The position numbers were made by a program, and so were the translations under genes. The notes below the pieces were generated by a model. That model was not told the DNA's origin, did no database searches, and saw only the letters and a program-made list of their open reading frames with translations. Of a stretch of DNA of 64,000 nt, positions 16,005-26,863 are shown one piece after another. The stretch is from NCBI GenBank assembly GCA_963732225.1, contig CAVSYR010000005.1, positions 806,001 to 870,000 on the forward strand, read 5' to 3'. Position 1 is the stretch's first letter. Every line of letters begins with the position of its first letter. This DNA comes from VRUE01 sp963732225 (GTDB lineage: Bacteria; Actinomycetota; Thermoleophilia; Solirubrobacterales; 70-9).

Positions 16005-16750
16005 GCACCCCTACCTACAACCGCATGGGCCTCAACTACACGGACTTCCGCCAGCCCGATCCGCGGATCGAGGCTGCGATCTTGGCCGCGCTGGGCGACG
16101 CCCGCAGTGTCGTCAACGTCGGCGCGGGAGCCGGGTCCTACGAGCCCACCGACCGGGAGGTCATCGCGGTCGAGCCCTCGCCGGTGATGATCGCTCAGCG
16201 CCCGCCGGGCACTGCACCCGCACTGGAAGGCATCGCCGAATCGCTCCCACTCGACGACAAGAGCGTCGACGCGGCGATGGGTGTTCTGACCGTCCACCAC
16301 TGGCCGGACCTCGAGGCCGGGCTGGCCGAGATGCGGCGGGTCGCCCGGCGCAGGATCCTGCTGCTGACACTCGACGCCGACGCCGCTTCCAATGTCTGGC
16401 TGATCGAGGATTACTTCCCCGAGGCCGGTTCGATGGACCGCGACGTGATGCCGTCGCAAGCGCGAATTCGGGTCAACCTGCCGGGCGCCGCGATCGAACC
16501 GGTTCCGGTTCCCCGCGGTTGCCTCGACGCCTTCTCGAGCGCCCTCTGGGACCGCCCCGAGTGGCTGCTCGACCCCGAAGTCCGCCGCGCCAGCTCGATC
16601 TGGCACCGGATGCCGGCCGACGCCGCCAAGCGTGGTCTCGAGCGTTTGCGCGCCGACTTGGAGAGCGGGCGCTGGGACGAGAAGCACGGTCACCTCCGCT
16701 CCCTTCCCGAGCTCGACGTCGGCCTGCGACTGGTCCGTGCGGAGCTGTGA
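16001..16750 (+). CDS. Class I SAM-dependent methyltransferase
   Basis: 249 residues. The SAM-binding motif I is VVNVGAGAGSYEP (about 37-49), followed by the acidic residue in IAVEPSPVM (motif II-like), the segment ESLPLDDKSVDAAMGVLTVHHW (motifs post-II and III) and a Methyltransf_11-type core. The substrate is not evident; the family includes enzymes acting on small molecules and lipids. Overlaps the TetR gene by 4 bp and the GNAT gene by GTGA. Confidence 0.85.
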   Translation: MSTPTYNRMGLNYTDFRQPDPRIEAAILAALGDARSVVNVGAGAGSYEPTDREVIAVEPSPVMIAQRPPGTAPALEGIAESLPLDDKSVDAAMGVLTVHHWPDLEAGLAEMRRVARRRILLLTLDADAASNVWLIEDYFPEAGSMDRDVMPSQARIRVNLPGAAIEPVPVPRGCLDAFSSALWDRPEWLLDPEVRRASSIWHRMPADAAKRGLERLRADLESGRWDEKHGHLRSLPELDVGLRLVRAEL

Positions 16751-17229
16751 TCCGGGCCGCCGCCGAAACGGACGCGGAGGCGATCGCCGCGCTCTGGACC
16801 GAGGCCTACTTCGACGAAGGCGAGGGCGGCCGCGACACCCCATACGCCCGCTCCGACTTCGAGCAGACGGAGGCTGCTGCGGCGCACCTCCTCGTTGCCG
16901 AGATGGACGGCTCCGTGGTCGGCGTCATCGCCCTTCTCGCCCCCGGCGAGCCGAGCCGCGCGGTCGCGCTCGATGATGAGGCCGAACTCGCCCGCCTCGT
17001 CGTCAGCTCCACCGCGCGCCGCCAGGGTGTCGGCCGCGCCCTGGCCAATCACTGCGCCGAACTAACCCGGAGTGAGGGCTGGCCGGCCATCTCCCTCTGG
17101 AGCCGCCCCTACCAACGAGCCGGCCATCGCCTCTATGAGTTACTCGGCTACAAACGCCAACCCGAGCGCGACAGCACCGACGAGACCGGCTTCGACCGCC
17201 TCGTCTTCCGCCTCGACCTCGAGCCCTAG
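16747..17229 (+). CDS. GNAT family N-acetyltransferase
   Basis: 160 residues from a GTG that overlaps the methyltransferase stop (GTGA). The acetyl-CoA binding motif A is visible as LARLVVSSTARRQGVGRALANHCAE (about 83-107), followed by LYELLGYKRQPE. The frame is open far upstream but only this part resembles a protein family. Probably acetylates a small amine; substrate unknown. Confidence 0.85.
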   Translation: MIRAAAETDAEAIAALWTEAYFDEGEGGRDTPYARSDFEQTEAAAAHLLVAEMDGSVVGVIALLAPGEPSRAVALDDEAELARLVVSSTARRQGVGRALANHCAELTRSEGWPAISLWSRPYQRAGHRLYELLGYKRQPERDSTDETGFDRLVFRLDLEP

Positions 17230-17236
17230 TCGCCGA

Positions 17237-17863
17237 CTAGCCCAGCGCGTCGTCGATGAACGGCCCGAGCAGCTCGCCCGCCTTGCTGGCGGTCGTCTCG
17301 GGGTCATCGCCGGGGGCGGTGATGTAGCTGATCGCGAGGCGGACGAGGGACTCGGCCAGCAGCTTCACCTTGGCTGACGGGGCCTGCGGCCAGCCCGCTT
17401 CGATCGTCGTCGTCAGGCGCGCCGTCGCCCACTGGACGACCGGCATGCCCTGGGTGGTGACGAAGGGCAGCATGCCGCCGGTGCCGTCGTCGCTGAGCAG
17501 GATGCGGACGAGCGGGTCCTCGCCGGCCGAGCTGAGGAACAGTTCGAGCGCGGCACCGACGGCGGCGCGGGGATCGTCGAGGTGCTGGCGCACCGCCGCG
17601 TCGACCCCGTTGAGGAAGCGTTCACCCTCGTGGATGACGAAGGCCTGGCCGAACTCGGCGCGGCTGCCGAACTCCTTGTAGAGGGTCTGGCGGCTGACGC
17701 CGGCTGACTCGGCGATGTTCGACATAGTGATCTCAGACCAGGCTTTGCTCTGCAGCTGGTCGCGGGCAGCGCCGAAAAGGGTCTCGCGCAGCAGCTGCCG
17801 CGCGGCCTCGGGATAGGGCGTGCGGGTGGCCACCGCCGGGATCGTGCCAGCAGCGGCGGTCAC
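17237..17863 (-). CDS. TetR family regulator of the alkane operon
   Basis: 208 residues with a TetR helix-turn-helix at about 27-75 (ITMSNIAESAGVSRQTLYKEFGSRAEFGQAF). It is the third gene of the alkB-rubA-tetR operon; its GTG start overlaps the rubredoxin stop (GTGA). In other actinobacteria a TetR gene in this position (AlkX-like) represses the alkane hydroxylase operon. The dyad at 19266-19290 upstream of alkB is the natural candidate operator. The role is inferred from context. Confidence 0.88.
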   Translation of the reverse strand: MTAAAGTIPAVATRTPYPEAARQLLRETLFGAARDQLQSKAWSEITMSNIAESAGVSRQTLYKEFGSRAEFGQAFVIHEGERFLNGVDAAVRQHLDDPRAAVGAALELFLSSAGEDPLVRILLSDDGTGGMLPFVTTQGMPVVQWATARLTTTIEAGWPQAPSAKVKLLAESLVRLAISYITAPGDDPETTASKAGELLGPFIDDALG

Positions 17864-18033
17864 TCGCCACCGTCGTCGGGCTCGAAGTCGACCTTGTCAC
17901 GCACCCCGCAGTCGGGGCAGGCCCAATCGTCGGGGACCTCGCTCCAAGGCGTGCCGGCGGGAAAGCCCTCGCGCGGGTGGCCCTGCTCCTCGTCGTAGAC
18001 GTAGCCGCAGCCCGGGCAGCGCCAGCGACTCAC
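17860..18033 (-). CDS. rubA: Rubredoxin
   Basis: 57 residues. Two Cys pairs bind one iron: CPGCG near residue 6 and CPDCG near residue 39, with the aromatic core YVYDEEQG, GTPWSEVPDDW typical of AlkG2-type rubredoxins. It carries electrons from rubredoxin reductase to the alkane hydroxylase AlkB encoded directly upstream. GTG at 18033 overlaps the alkB stop and gives the normal rubredoxin length; no reductase gene is present in the window. Confidence 0.92.
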   Translation of the reverse strand: MSRWRCPGCGYVYDEEQGHPREGFPAGTPWSEVPDDWACPDCGVRDKVDFEPDDGGE

Positions 18034-19226
18034 GCGGACGCCCCACTGCCGTAGCGGGCAAGGATGCGCTTGCGCGCCCGCGGCTGGATGTTGGCCTGGC
18101 TGAGGTCGCCGCTGTAGTGCTCGACCAGGATCGGGTCCATCACCCGCCGCCACAGCGGCGGGAACCAGGCGAGCACGATCATCCCGGCGTAGCCCGTCGG
18201 CAGCTGCGGGGCTTGGTCGACGTGGCGCAGCGCCTGGTAGCGGCGGGTCGGGTTGGCGTGGTGATCGGAGTGGCGTTGCAGGTGGTAGAGCAGGACATTG
18301 GAGGCGACGTTGTTGCTGTTCCAGCTGTGCTCGGGACGACAGCGCTCGTAGCGGCCGTCCTCTTTGCGCTGCCGCAGCAGGCCGTAGTGCTCGAGGTAGT
18401 TGACGACCTCGAGCAGCGAGAAGCCGAGGATCGCCTGCAGCACCAAATAGGGCAGCACGACCGGGCCGAAGCCGATCGTCAGCACGGCGAAGAGGACGAC
18501 GGTCATCGCCCAGGCGCCGACGATGTCGTTCTGCAGGCCCCAGTGCGATTTGCCCATGCGGTCAAGGCGAGCGGCCTCGATCCCCCAGGCCGAGCGCAGG
18601 CTGCCCGAGACGGTGCGTGGCAGGAAGGCCCAGAAGCTCTCCCCCAGCCGCGAGCTGGCCGGGTCCTCGGGGGTGGCGACGCGGACGTGGTGGCCGCGGT
18701 TGTGCTCGATGAAGAAGTGGCCGTAGCCGGTCTGGGCAAGGGCGACGCGGCTCAGCCACTTCTCCATGTTGTCGCGCTTGTGGCCGAGCTCGTGGGCGGT
18801 GTTGATCGCGATCCCGCCGACGACCCCCATCGTCAGCGCCAGGCCGATGCTCTCCAATGCAGAGAGGTCACCGCTGGACCAGAGCCAGCAGGCGAAGATC
18901 AGCCCCGCGTACTGGACCGGGATGAAGATGTAGGTGCACCAGCGGTAATAGCGATCCTGCTCGAGCCACTTGAGCACGCTGTCGGGCGGGTTGCTCGGGT
19001 CGACCCCGATCGCGATGTCAAGCAGCGGGAAGACGCCGAAGACGAGCAGCGGCCCGAAGAACCAGAAGCCCTCGAAGCCGGTGACTTCGACGCTGGCCCA
19101 AGCGAGGAAAGGAGCGAACGGCACGACCAAGCCGAGCAGCCAGGCGTAGCGCTTGGCGTCGCGCCAGGTGGCCGGGTTGAGTTCGATCTCCGGCCCGTGA
19201 TCGTGCCTATGCGCCGCTGCCTCCAT
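18030..19226 (-). CDS. alkB: Alkane 1-monooxygenase
   Basis: 398 residues. A membrane-bound non-haem di-iron enzyme that hydroxylates the terminal carbon of n-alkanes. The His boxes are all present: HELGHK at 145-150, EHNRGHH at 174-180, and LQRHSDHHANPTRRYQ at 316-331; the AlkB signature NYLEHYGL is at 276-283. Six or so hydrophobic helices anchor it. The start ATG at 19226 follows AAGGAGG. First gene of an operon with rubredoxin and a TetR regulator, giving the organism the first step of alkane use. Confidence 0.96.
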   Translation of the reverse strand: MEAAAHRHDHGPEIELNPATWRDAKRYAWLLGLVVPFAPFLAWASVEVTGFEGFWFFGPLLVFGVFPLLDIAIGVDPSNPPDSVLKWLEQDRYYRWCTYIFIPVQYAGLIFACWLWSSGDLSALESIGLALTMGVVGGIAINTAHELGHKRDNMEKWLSRVALAQTGYGHFFIEHNRGHHVRVATPEDPASSRLGESFWAFLPRTVSGSLRSAWGIEAARLDRMGKSHWGLQNDIVGAWAMTVVLFAVLTIGFGPVVLPYLVLQAILGFSLLEVVNYLEHYGLLRQRKEDGRYERCRPEHSWNSNNVASNVLLYHLQRHSDHHANPTRRYQALRHVDQAPQLPTGYAGMIVLAWFPPLWRRVMDPILVEHYSGDLSQANIQPRARKRILARYGSGASA

Positions 19227-19265
19227 CCATCCTCCTTGTCAGATCCCTGAAATTCGTCCTTCCGG

Positions 19266-19290
19266 TTTACAAATTAGCGCGATTTGTCAA
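19266..19290. promoter_or_regulatory. Candidate operator upstream of alkB
   Basis: TTTACAAAT-TAGCGCG-ATTTGTCAA: 9-bp arms with one mismatch and a 7-bp spacer, 40 bp upstream of the alkB start, in an AT-rich stretch. A dyad of this shape fits a TetR dimer or tetramer, and the operon encodes one. Confidence 0.55.
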
Positions 19291-19443
19291 TTAATGCAAC
19301 ATTTTCAGTTTCTACGTCAATAACCGCCCGCGAAAATCAAGCAGCTCAAGGACGCAGGGAGCGTGGCGTGCTCTGCACGCGAGCGACCGAGGACGCCGAG
19401 ATGCGCCGATTTGCAGCGGGCCGCAAACGGTTACACTGCGCCC

Positions 19444-19668
19444 ATGTACACGCTTTTGGGCTTCTTGCAGGTGATCATCAGCGGAGTGCTGATCTTCCTG
19501 ATCCTGCTGCACTCCGGCAAAGACACCGGGCTCTCCGGCGCCTTCGGCATCGGCGGTGGCGGCAGCTCCTTTGGTGGCGGCTCGATGGTCGAGCGCAACC
19601 TCGATCGCGCAACCATCTTCTTCGCGATCCTGTTCGTCCTCAACACGCTGGTCCTGCTGAAGATCTGA
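19444..19668 (+). CDS. secG: Preprotein translocase subunit SecG
   Basis: 74 residues with two hydrophobic helices (LLGFLQVIISGVLIFLILLH and ATIFFAILFVLNTLVLLKI) joined by a Gly/Ser-rich loop (GAFGIGGGGSSFGGGS), the standard SecG layout. It assists SecYE in protein export at the inner membrane. ATG at 19444 chosen because the family starts at MYTLLGFLQV; the open frame upstream is not conserved. In most actinobacteria secG lies after tpiA; here it is about 19 kb away from that cluster and faces ccmF. Confidence 0.92.
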   Translation: MYTLLGFLQVIISGVLIFLILLHSGKDTGLSGAFGIGGGGSSFGGGSMVERNLDRATIFFAILFVLNTLVLLKI

Positions 19669-19752
19669 GCGTCCATCCCGACAGGGGTGGAACGTCTTGC
19701 ACTTTTTCGTCGTGAGCTTGAGGCGCTAGCCCGCGACTCTCCACCGAAAAAG

Positions 19753-19782
<30 letters not shown>
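19668..19782. repeat. 115-bp inverted-repeat element A
   Basis: Perfect 21-bp arms at 19668-19688 and 19762-19782 (left arm begins AGCGTCCATCCCGACAGGGG) enclose 73 bp. A second nested dyad, ACTTTTTCG / CGAAAAAGT, lies inside. The element sits between convergent secG and ccmF, overlaps the secG stop and supplies the last codons of ccmF. Just after the left arm is GAACGTCTTGCAC (19690-19702), closely matched at the same place in element B (43888-44000). It could be a terminator, a small mobile palindrome, or both. Confidence 0.75.
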
Positions 19783-22144
<2,362 letters not shown>

Positions 22145-22155
<11 letters not shown>

Positions 22156-22543
22156 TCGTCGTGAACTTCGACGGGCACTTGGTCACCAAGGTGTCGGGTT
22201 CACCGACAAAGGTGCCGTTGTTGACCGCTCCGGTGAGGACGATCTCGCGGCCGCCGCGGAAGGGATCCGGGACGGTGCCGCTGTAGGTGACCGGGAGCGC
22301 CGGCCCGCCGCCTTCGCGGTCGACGACGCGGAAGTCCAGCTGCTCGCCGTGGTGGCGGATCGAGCCGGGCACGACCTTGCCGGTCATGTCGATGCTCGAG
22401 CTGGTGCTGATCCCGACGAGTTGCGAGGGCTCCTTGGCTTCCGAGGCGGCGCTGAAGGAGGTGTAGACGAGCGCCACCGCCAGGAGGACGGCAACACTCA
22501 GGGCGACAACGAGTCGGACCTTCCGCTTGCGCTGGGGATCCAT
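22145..22543 (-). CDS. ccmE: Cytochrome c maturation haem chaperone CcmE (Cys variant)
   Basis: 132 residues: N-terminal anchor helix (VRLVVALSVAVLLAVALVYTSF), then an OB-fold beta domain. In well-studied CcmE the haem is bound covalently by His in KHDENY; the aligned residues here are KCPSKF, giving Cys123 in place of His and Phe127 in place of Tyr. Cys variants (CxxxY) are known in archaea and some sulphate reducers. ATG at 22543 follows no strong ribosome binding site, but upstream frame has no similarity. Translationally coupled to ccmF. Confidence 0.88.
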
Positions 22544-22594
22544 CGGGTCGGGATTATCGCAAGACGGTGGGAGGGGCGGGCGTCGTGGGGTCGG

Positions 22595-22697
22595 CGGACG
22601 CGCTTCGCGCTGAGTGTCCGTGGGTCGGAAAGGCGGGACTCCCGGGTCGTCGGACGCGCTTCGCGCTGAGTGTCCGCCGACCCGGGAGTCCCGCCTT
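22595..22697. repeat. Palindromic repeats upstream of ccmE and SDR gene
   Basis: A 26-bp unit (starts CGGACGCGCTTCGCGCTGAG) occurs twice, at 22595-22620 and 22651-22676. The second copy forms the inner part of a long hairpin whose 20-bp arms AAGGCGGGACTCCCGGGTCG (22630-22649) and its exact complement (22678-22697) are perfect. It fills the gap between divergent ccmE and the SDR gene. It looks like an intergenic repeat family with one complete and one partial copy. Confidence 0.75.
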
Positions 22698-22730
22698 CTG
22701 CCAACACGCTGGAGCTGAGAGAATGCAAAC

Positions 22731-23435
22731 GTGGCCGATGACCCCGTTCTCCTGATCACCGGTGCGAGCAGCGGCATTGGGGCGGCGACGGCGCGGGCTG
22801 CGGCGTCGAAGTATCGGCTGATTCTGGCGGCTCGGAAACTCGAGGCGCTGGAGGAGCTGGTTGATGAGCTTGGTGGGGCTGAGAGGGCGCTTGCGGTGAA
22901 GTGCGACGTGACCGAGTGGGACCAGGTTGAGGCGATGAGCGCGGCCGCCCTCGACCATTTTGGTCGCATTGATGTCGTCTTCGCTAATGCCGGCTTCGGT
23001 GCCACGCGCGGGTTCCTCGAGGAGTCGCCGGAGCACTGGCGCTCGATGGTGCTGACCAACGTCTATGGGGTGGCGCTGACGATTCGGGCCACTCTCCCCC
23101 ACCTGCTCGAGCGCGGTGACGGGCACTTCCTCGTCACCAGCTCGGTGGCCGGGCGCCACGCCCTGCCGGGCTCGCTCTACTCGGCGACCAAGTGGGCGGC
23201 GACCGCGATCGGCGAGTCGCTGCGGGCCGAGCTGCGCCAGATGCACGACAACCACGACATCCGGGTCACCCTGATCGAGCCCGGCATGGTCGACACCCCC
23301 TTCTTCGATAACCGCCCCGGCGAGTGGGCCCTCCAAGACGAGGACATCGCCAAAGCCGTCCTCTACGCGCTCGAACAGCGCCCGGGTGTAGACGTCAACG
23401 AGATCCTGATTCGCCCCACCAGCCAGCCGAGCTAA
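22731..23435 (+). CDS. SDR family NAD(P)-dependent oxidoreductase
   Basis: 234 residues, classical short-chain dehydrogenase. Cofactor loop TGASSGIG at 10-17, NAG at 86-88, catalytic Ser137, Tyr150 and Lys154 (SSVAGRHALPGSLYSATK), and the PG..DT segment (EPGMVDTPF) after the active site. Oxidises or reduces an alcohol/ketone; substrate not evident. The start is GTG at 22731. Confidence 0.9.
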   Translation: MADDPVLLITGASSGIGAATARAAASKYRLILAARKLEALEELVDELGGAERALAVKCDVTEWDQVEAMSAAALDHFGRIDVVFANAGFGATRGFLEESPEHWRSMVLTNVYGVALTIRATLPHLLERGDGHFLVTSSVAGRHALPGSLYSATKWAATAIGESLRAELRQMHDNHDIRVTLIEPGMVDTPFFDNRPGEWALQDEDIAKAVLYALEQRPGVDVNEILIRPTSQPS

Positions 23436-23461
23436 CCAGCCCGGCCGGCGATCACTCGGCG

Positions 23462-26350
23462 CTAGTGCTTGGCGCCCTTCTTGCCCTTGCCTTTGTGGTG
23501 CTTCTTGTGCTTCTTGCACGGCGTGCGCAGCTTTGGCTTCATGTTGGCCTTCTTGCCGTTCTGGCCGGTGAAACGAGTGATGACTTTGTACTTCTTCGCG
23601 CAGAGGTTGCTCGAGTTGACCAGCAGGCCGCGCTTCTTGCCGCCTTTGATCGTGACCACGAACTTGGAGACCGGCACGTCGGGCACCGTGTCGAAGGTGG
23701 TGCGCAGGCGGCCCTTGACGCTGTCGATGCGGCCATCGAGGACGACATCGACCTGGCCGTTGAGGGCGGCGACCATGTCGGGTAGTTCGTGGCTCGACGA
23801 ACGCAGGTAGACGGGGCCTTTGAGCGGGCCGTCGAGCAGCGGTGTCGTCGCTTCGGCGAAGCCGTAGATCGAGTCCTTGGGACAGTCATGCGCGGCGAAC
23901 TGCACGCGGGTGCAGACGTTGGCCAGGCTGGCCTGTTCGAGGATCAGCGGCTTCGGCAGCTTGACCGCAGCGCGGCCGATGTTGGCGTCGCCTTCGCGGG
24001 CGACCAGGACAGCGCGCAGCTTCGGGCTCTTCGCCCGCCGCGTGCCGCCGAAGATGCGCATGAACAGTTTCGGTTTGAATTCGAGGTTCTCGCAGCCGTT
24101 GACCTTGAACGGCGAGGAGACCGCGAACGAGCTGAAGGCCGCCGGGTCGAGCGGATTGGAGCCGCCGCCACGCAGCGCTCCGCTGGTCGCGAAGGGCGAG
24201 CAGTTGGTCGGGTTGAGCGAGAATTTCGGCCGGTCGAGCTTGACCGAGATCGCGCGGATGTCGAGCAGGGCACCACCGAACACGTGCGGGATCGGGTCGG
24301 AGACCGCGTGCACCCTGGCCGTTTCGGGGTCGACAAACAGCGCCACCCTCACCACGACCGAGCCGAGATCGAAAGGCCCGGCAGTGGCGGGGGTGATCAC
24401 TGCCAGGGAGAGGGGTGCCCCGCGATAGGGCCCTGTGAGGAAGACCTTGCCGGTGGTGCGGTAGGGATTTGAGCCACTGCCGGCGCTGATCGCAGCGCTG
24501 CCGATCAGGCTCGAGTCCGGGCAGCTGGAGTGTGCGGCCTGGGCCGCGCCGCTGCTGGCTGCAGCCGCGGCGAGTGCCGTGCCCGGGCAGTAGCGGACGC
24601 CCGCCAGCTTGGCGGTCAAACCCGGAGGCAGCGTCACGTCGACGCCCTTCAGCTCCTGGTTGCCGTCGTTGCGTCCGCTGTTGATCGCGAACTGGGTGAA
24701 GGCGCCGCCCTTGGGGTTGCTGTCGTTGGTGCCGAAGCTGGGCGCAAACGGTCGTTCGCCGAGCGTTTTCGCGCAGGGCCCGCCGCCGGGCGCCGTGGTG
24801 AGCGTGAAGCCTTTGTCTTGAGCGCCGCTGTCCGGCGTACCCGACCAGGCGGTCATCGAGTGACTTGTCTTGTTCGGCCCGCAGGTGGGCGGGCTGGTCA
24901 GCGTCCCTTTGGCGCCATCGAGCGTGACCCGGACCGAGTCGAAGGGCAGCTGCGGAGCTTCGTACACCTGTGCGGTCAGCTGGCCGGTCTGGGGGTTGGC
25001 CTTGATGTTGCCGAGCAGGCGGATCGAGAGACCGCGACTGGCCGACTCGGCGTCAATCAGGATCCGGTACTCGTTGCCCGAGGCAGGGTCGCGGCTCTGC
25101 TGCGTGCCGAGGTAGACGTTGCCGGTCAGGGTGCCATCGGGCAGCGGCGGCGTGTCGATCGCGACGGTGCCGATCTTCGACCCCGGCGGGCAAGCGACCG
25201 GGTTACGCGTCCCCTTGCCGAACTGGCCGTCAGAGCAGGTCTGCAGGCTGGGGGCAGACGAGGGGTTGAGACCAAGCCCCTGCGGCAGCGAGACGTCGGC
25301 GTCGCGCACGTTCGACTGGTAGATCGAGGCCGGTGGGTCAAACGGGACGTTGACCGTCACCGTGCCACCCATCGGCGAGTCGGTCTGGCTCGTGCCGGGG
25401 GCCTGCGAGGTCGTCGGTTTGAAGGGGACGTTGTTGCATCCCGTGGGCATCACCCGATCGCCCCCGCCAACTCGCGGCAGCGGCGATTCGATCCGCTCGG
25501 AGCCGGCGAGGAAGGCCGCTGAAGGCGGTGCCGGCGCGGCGACGTCGTATTCGTCGCCCGGTGCTTGTTCCTCAACCGAGTCGGCGTTGAGGATCGTGTT
25601 GTAGACCGTGGCAGAGCCGGGTTCGTTGGGGTTGAGGCAGGTGCTGGGTGAAGTGAGGAAGGCGCCACCCGCGCCGCCAGAGCCGATCGTGCCGTTGAAG
25701 ACCAGGCGGTTCTTGAGGATCCTAACCCCCGGAATCGAGGGAACGTGAATCGTGAAGTACTCGTGGTAGTTGCCGTTCCATTCGACCCCGGCGTTGAGGA
25801 AGACTTCGCCGATGTTGAGCGGCAGGGTGAAGCCGAAGCGCGCCGGTTCGCCCGGGCGCGGCACCAAGTTGTAGACGGGGATCGCGGGCACGGTCACGGG
25901 CGGGCTCGAGATCGGCGGCACGACGGCGGCCGCGGTCACGTTGCTGTAGCCGACCTGGGTATTGGCCGGACAGCCTCCGGTGGGGAATTTGCCGCCTTCC
26001 AGTTCGCACTGAGGCGTTGCCTGGGGATTGACGCTCAGACCTTGCGGCAGGTTGACCAGGACGGTCTTCAGGTTGCCGACCGGGGTTTCGAAGAGACCTT
26101 CGTGCTTGACGATGATCTGGGTGAAGCCCGCGGGCGGGTGACCGGCGGCCTGGGTGAAGAACTGTTTCGGTTCTTCCGGCACGCATTCCGGCGTGTCGGT
26201 TTTGCAAGTGCCGGCCTGCCAACCCGACTGCGCCGTTTCAGGCAGCTCTTCTTCGATGATGTCGACCGCACCCGCTGGTGCAGCCGTTAGCAGCCCTAGA
26301 AGGACGACGAATACCGCAGTCCCAAGCCAAATACGTGCGCCCTCCCGCAT
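23462..26350 (-). CDS. Large secreted protein with four repeated modules
   Basis: 962 residues. Signal peptide IWLGTAVFVVLLGLLTAAPAGAVD at the N-terminus. Not assignable to a named domain, but four related modules can be seen at about 97-137, 350-416, 568-640 and 796-852. Each has an LPxGL-type turn, a Cys, then C-P-x(2)-[ST]-x-[IV]-G-x-A and T-P-x-L-x-G-x-L-x-G-x-V-Y-L (for example CPPGSKIGTVAIDTPPLPDG and CPKDSIYGFAEATTPLLDG). The C-terminus is strongly basic (HKKHHKGKGKKGAKH). ATG at 26350 preferred over 26374 because GAGGAGG precedes it. Divergent from a small winged-helix gene. Surface or matrix role is only a guess. Confidence 0.85.
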   Translation of the reverse strand: MREGARIWLGTAVFVVLLGLLTAAPAGAVDIIEEELPETAQSGWQAGTCKTDTPECVPEEPKQFFTQAAGHPPAGFTQIIVKHEGLFETPVGNLKTVLVNLPQGLSVNPQATPQCELEGGKFPTGGCPANTQVGYSNVTAAAVVPPISSPPVTVPAIPVYNLVPRPGEPARFGFTLPLNIGEVFLNAGVEWNGNYHEYFTIHVPSIPGVRILKNRLVFNGTIGSGGAGGAFLTSPSTCLNPNEPGSATVYNTILNADSVEEQAPGDEYDVAAPAPPSAAFLAGSERIESPLPRVGGGDRVMPTGCNNVPFKPTTSQAPGTSQTDSPMGGTVTVNVPFDPPASIYQSNVRDADVSLPQGLGLNPSSAPSLQTCSDGQFGKGTRNPVACPPGSKIGTVAIDTPPLPDGTLTGNVYLGTQQSRDPASGNEYRILIDAESASRGLSIRLLGNIKANPQTGQLTAQVYEAPQLPFDSVRVTLDGAKGTLTSPPTCGPNKTSHSMTAWSGTPDSGAQDKGFTLTTAPGGGPCAKTLGERPFAPSFGTNDSNPKGGAFTQFAINSGRNDGNQELKGVDVTLPPGLTAKLAGVRYCPGTALAAAAASSGAAQAAHSSCPDSSLIGSAAISAGSGSNPYRTTGKVFLTGPYRGAPLSLAVITPATAGPFDLGSVVVRVALFVDPETARVHAVSDPIPHVFGGALLDIRAISVKLDRPKFSLNPTNCSPFATSGALRGGGSNPLDPAAFSSFAVSSPFKVNGCENLEFKPKLFMRIFGGTRRAKSPKLRAVLVAREGDANIGRAAVKLPKPLILEQASLANVCTRVQFAAHDCPKDSIYGFAEATTPLLDGPLKGPVYLRSSSHELPDMVAALNGQVDVVLDGRIDSVKGRLRTTFDTVPDVPVSKFVVTIKGGKKRGLLVNSSNLCAKKYKVITRFTGQNGKKANMKPKLRTPCKKHKKHHKGKGKKGAKH

Positions 26351-26476
26351 CTTTCTCCTCCTCGTCGTAAGCATTCCCTTTGCCTACGCTACCCGATTTT
26401 AATGATTTACATCATCATTTTTTGGTATCAATAGCCCTACAAGTAGGTAAATCAGTTGAACATTCGGAGGAAGTCC
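26351..26476. promoter_or_regulatory. AT-rich divergent promoter region with dyad
   Basis: A 126-bp AT-rich gap, unusual for this DNA, between the large secreted protein and the winged-helix gene. It contains AATGAT-TTACATC-ATCATT (26401-26419), 6-bp arms with a 7-bp spacer. Probable location of both promoters and a possible operator for the adjacent regulator. Confidence 0.45.
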
Positions 26477-26791
26477 ATGAACTGGCAGCTCCTTGCTCGC
26501 GCCAATACCCATCCCTTGCGGATCTCAATACTTGAAGTGCTGGGAATGGACGGAGGCCGCACCCTCTCCCCCAGCGACCTCAGCTACGAGCTGCGCACGC
26601 CGCTCAGCAACGTCAACTACCACGTCACCGAGCTGCGCCGGACGGGCCTGGTCGAGCTGGCCGGCGAACGACCCGTGCGCGGCGCCACCGAGCACTTCTA
26701 CCGCGAGGCGAAGATCAGCTCCAACGGCAATGGCAACGGCCGCCCTGCCAATGGCCGCGTCGCGAAGAAAAAGAAGGCCGCAGCGGTCTGA
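26477..26791 (+). CDS. Small winged-helix DNA-binding protein (ArsR-like)
   Basis: 104 residues. An ArsR/HTH_20-like fold: ANTHPLRISILEVL, then LSPSDLSYELRTPLSNVNYHVTELRRTGLVEL as helix-turn-helix and wing start, GATEHFYRE as wing. The C-terminal tail is Asn/Gly-rich then basic (KKKKAA). ATG at 26477 has GGAGG 7 nt upstream. Divergent from the large secreted protein, so it may regulate that gene and itself; no metal-binding Cys are seen, so it is not a metal-sensing ArsR. Confidence 0.82.
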   Translation: MNWQLLARANTHPLRISILEVLGMDGGRTLSPSDLSYELRTPLSNVNYHVTELRRTGLVELAGERPVRGATEHFYREAKISSNGNGNGRPANGRVAKKKKAAAV

Positions 26792-26863
26792 GCCGAAACC
26801 TGGCGGTCCAGCGCTCCGGCACACACACCTCAATACTCAATAGAGGTGGTGCCTACGCCCGGT

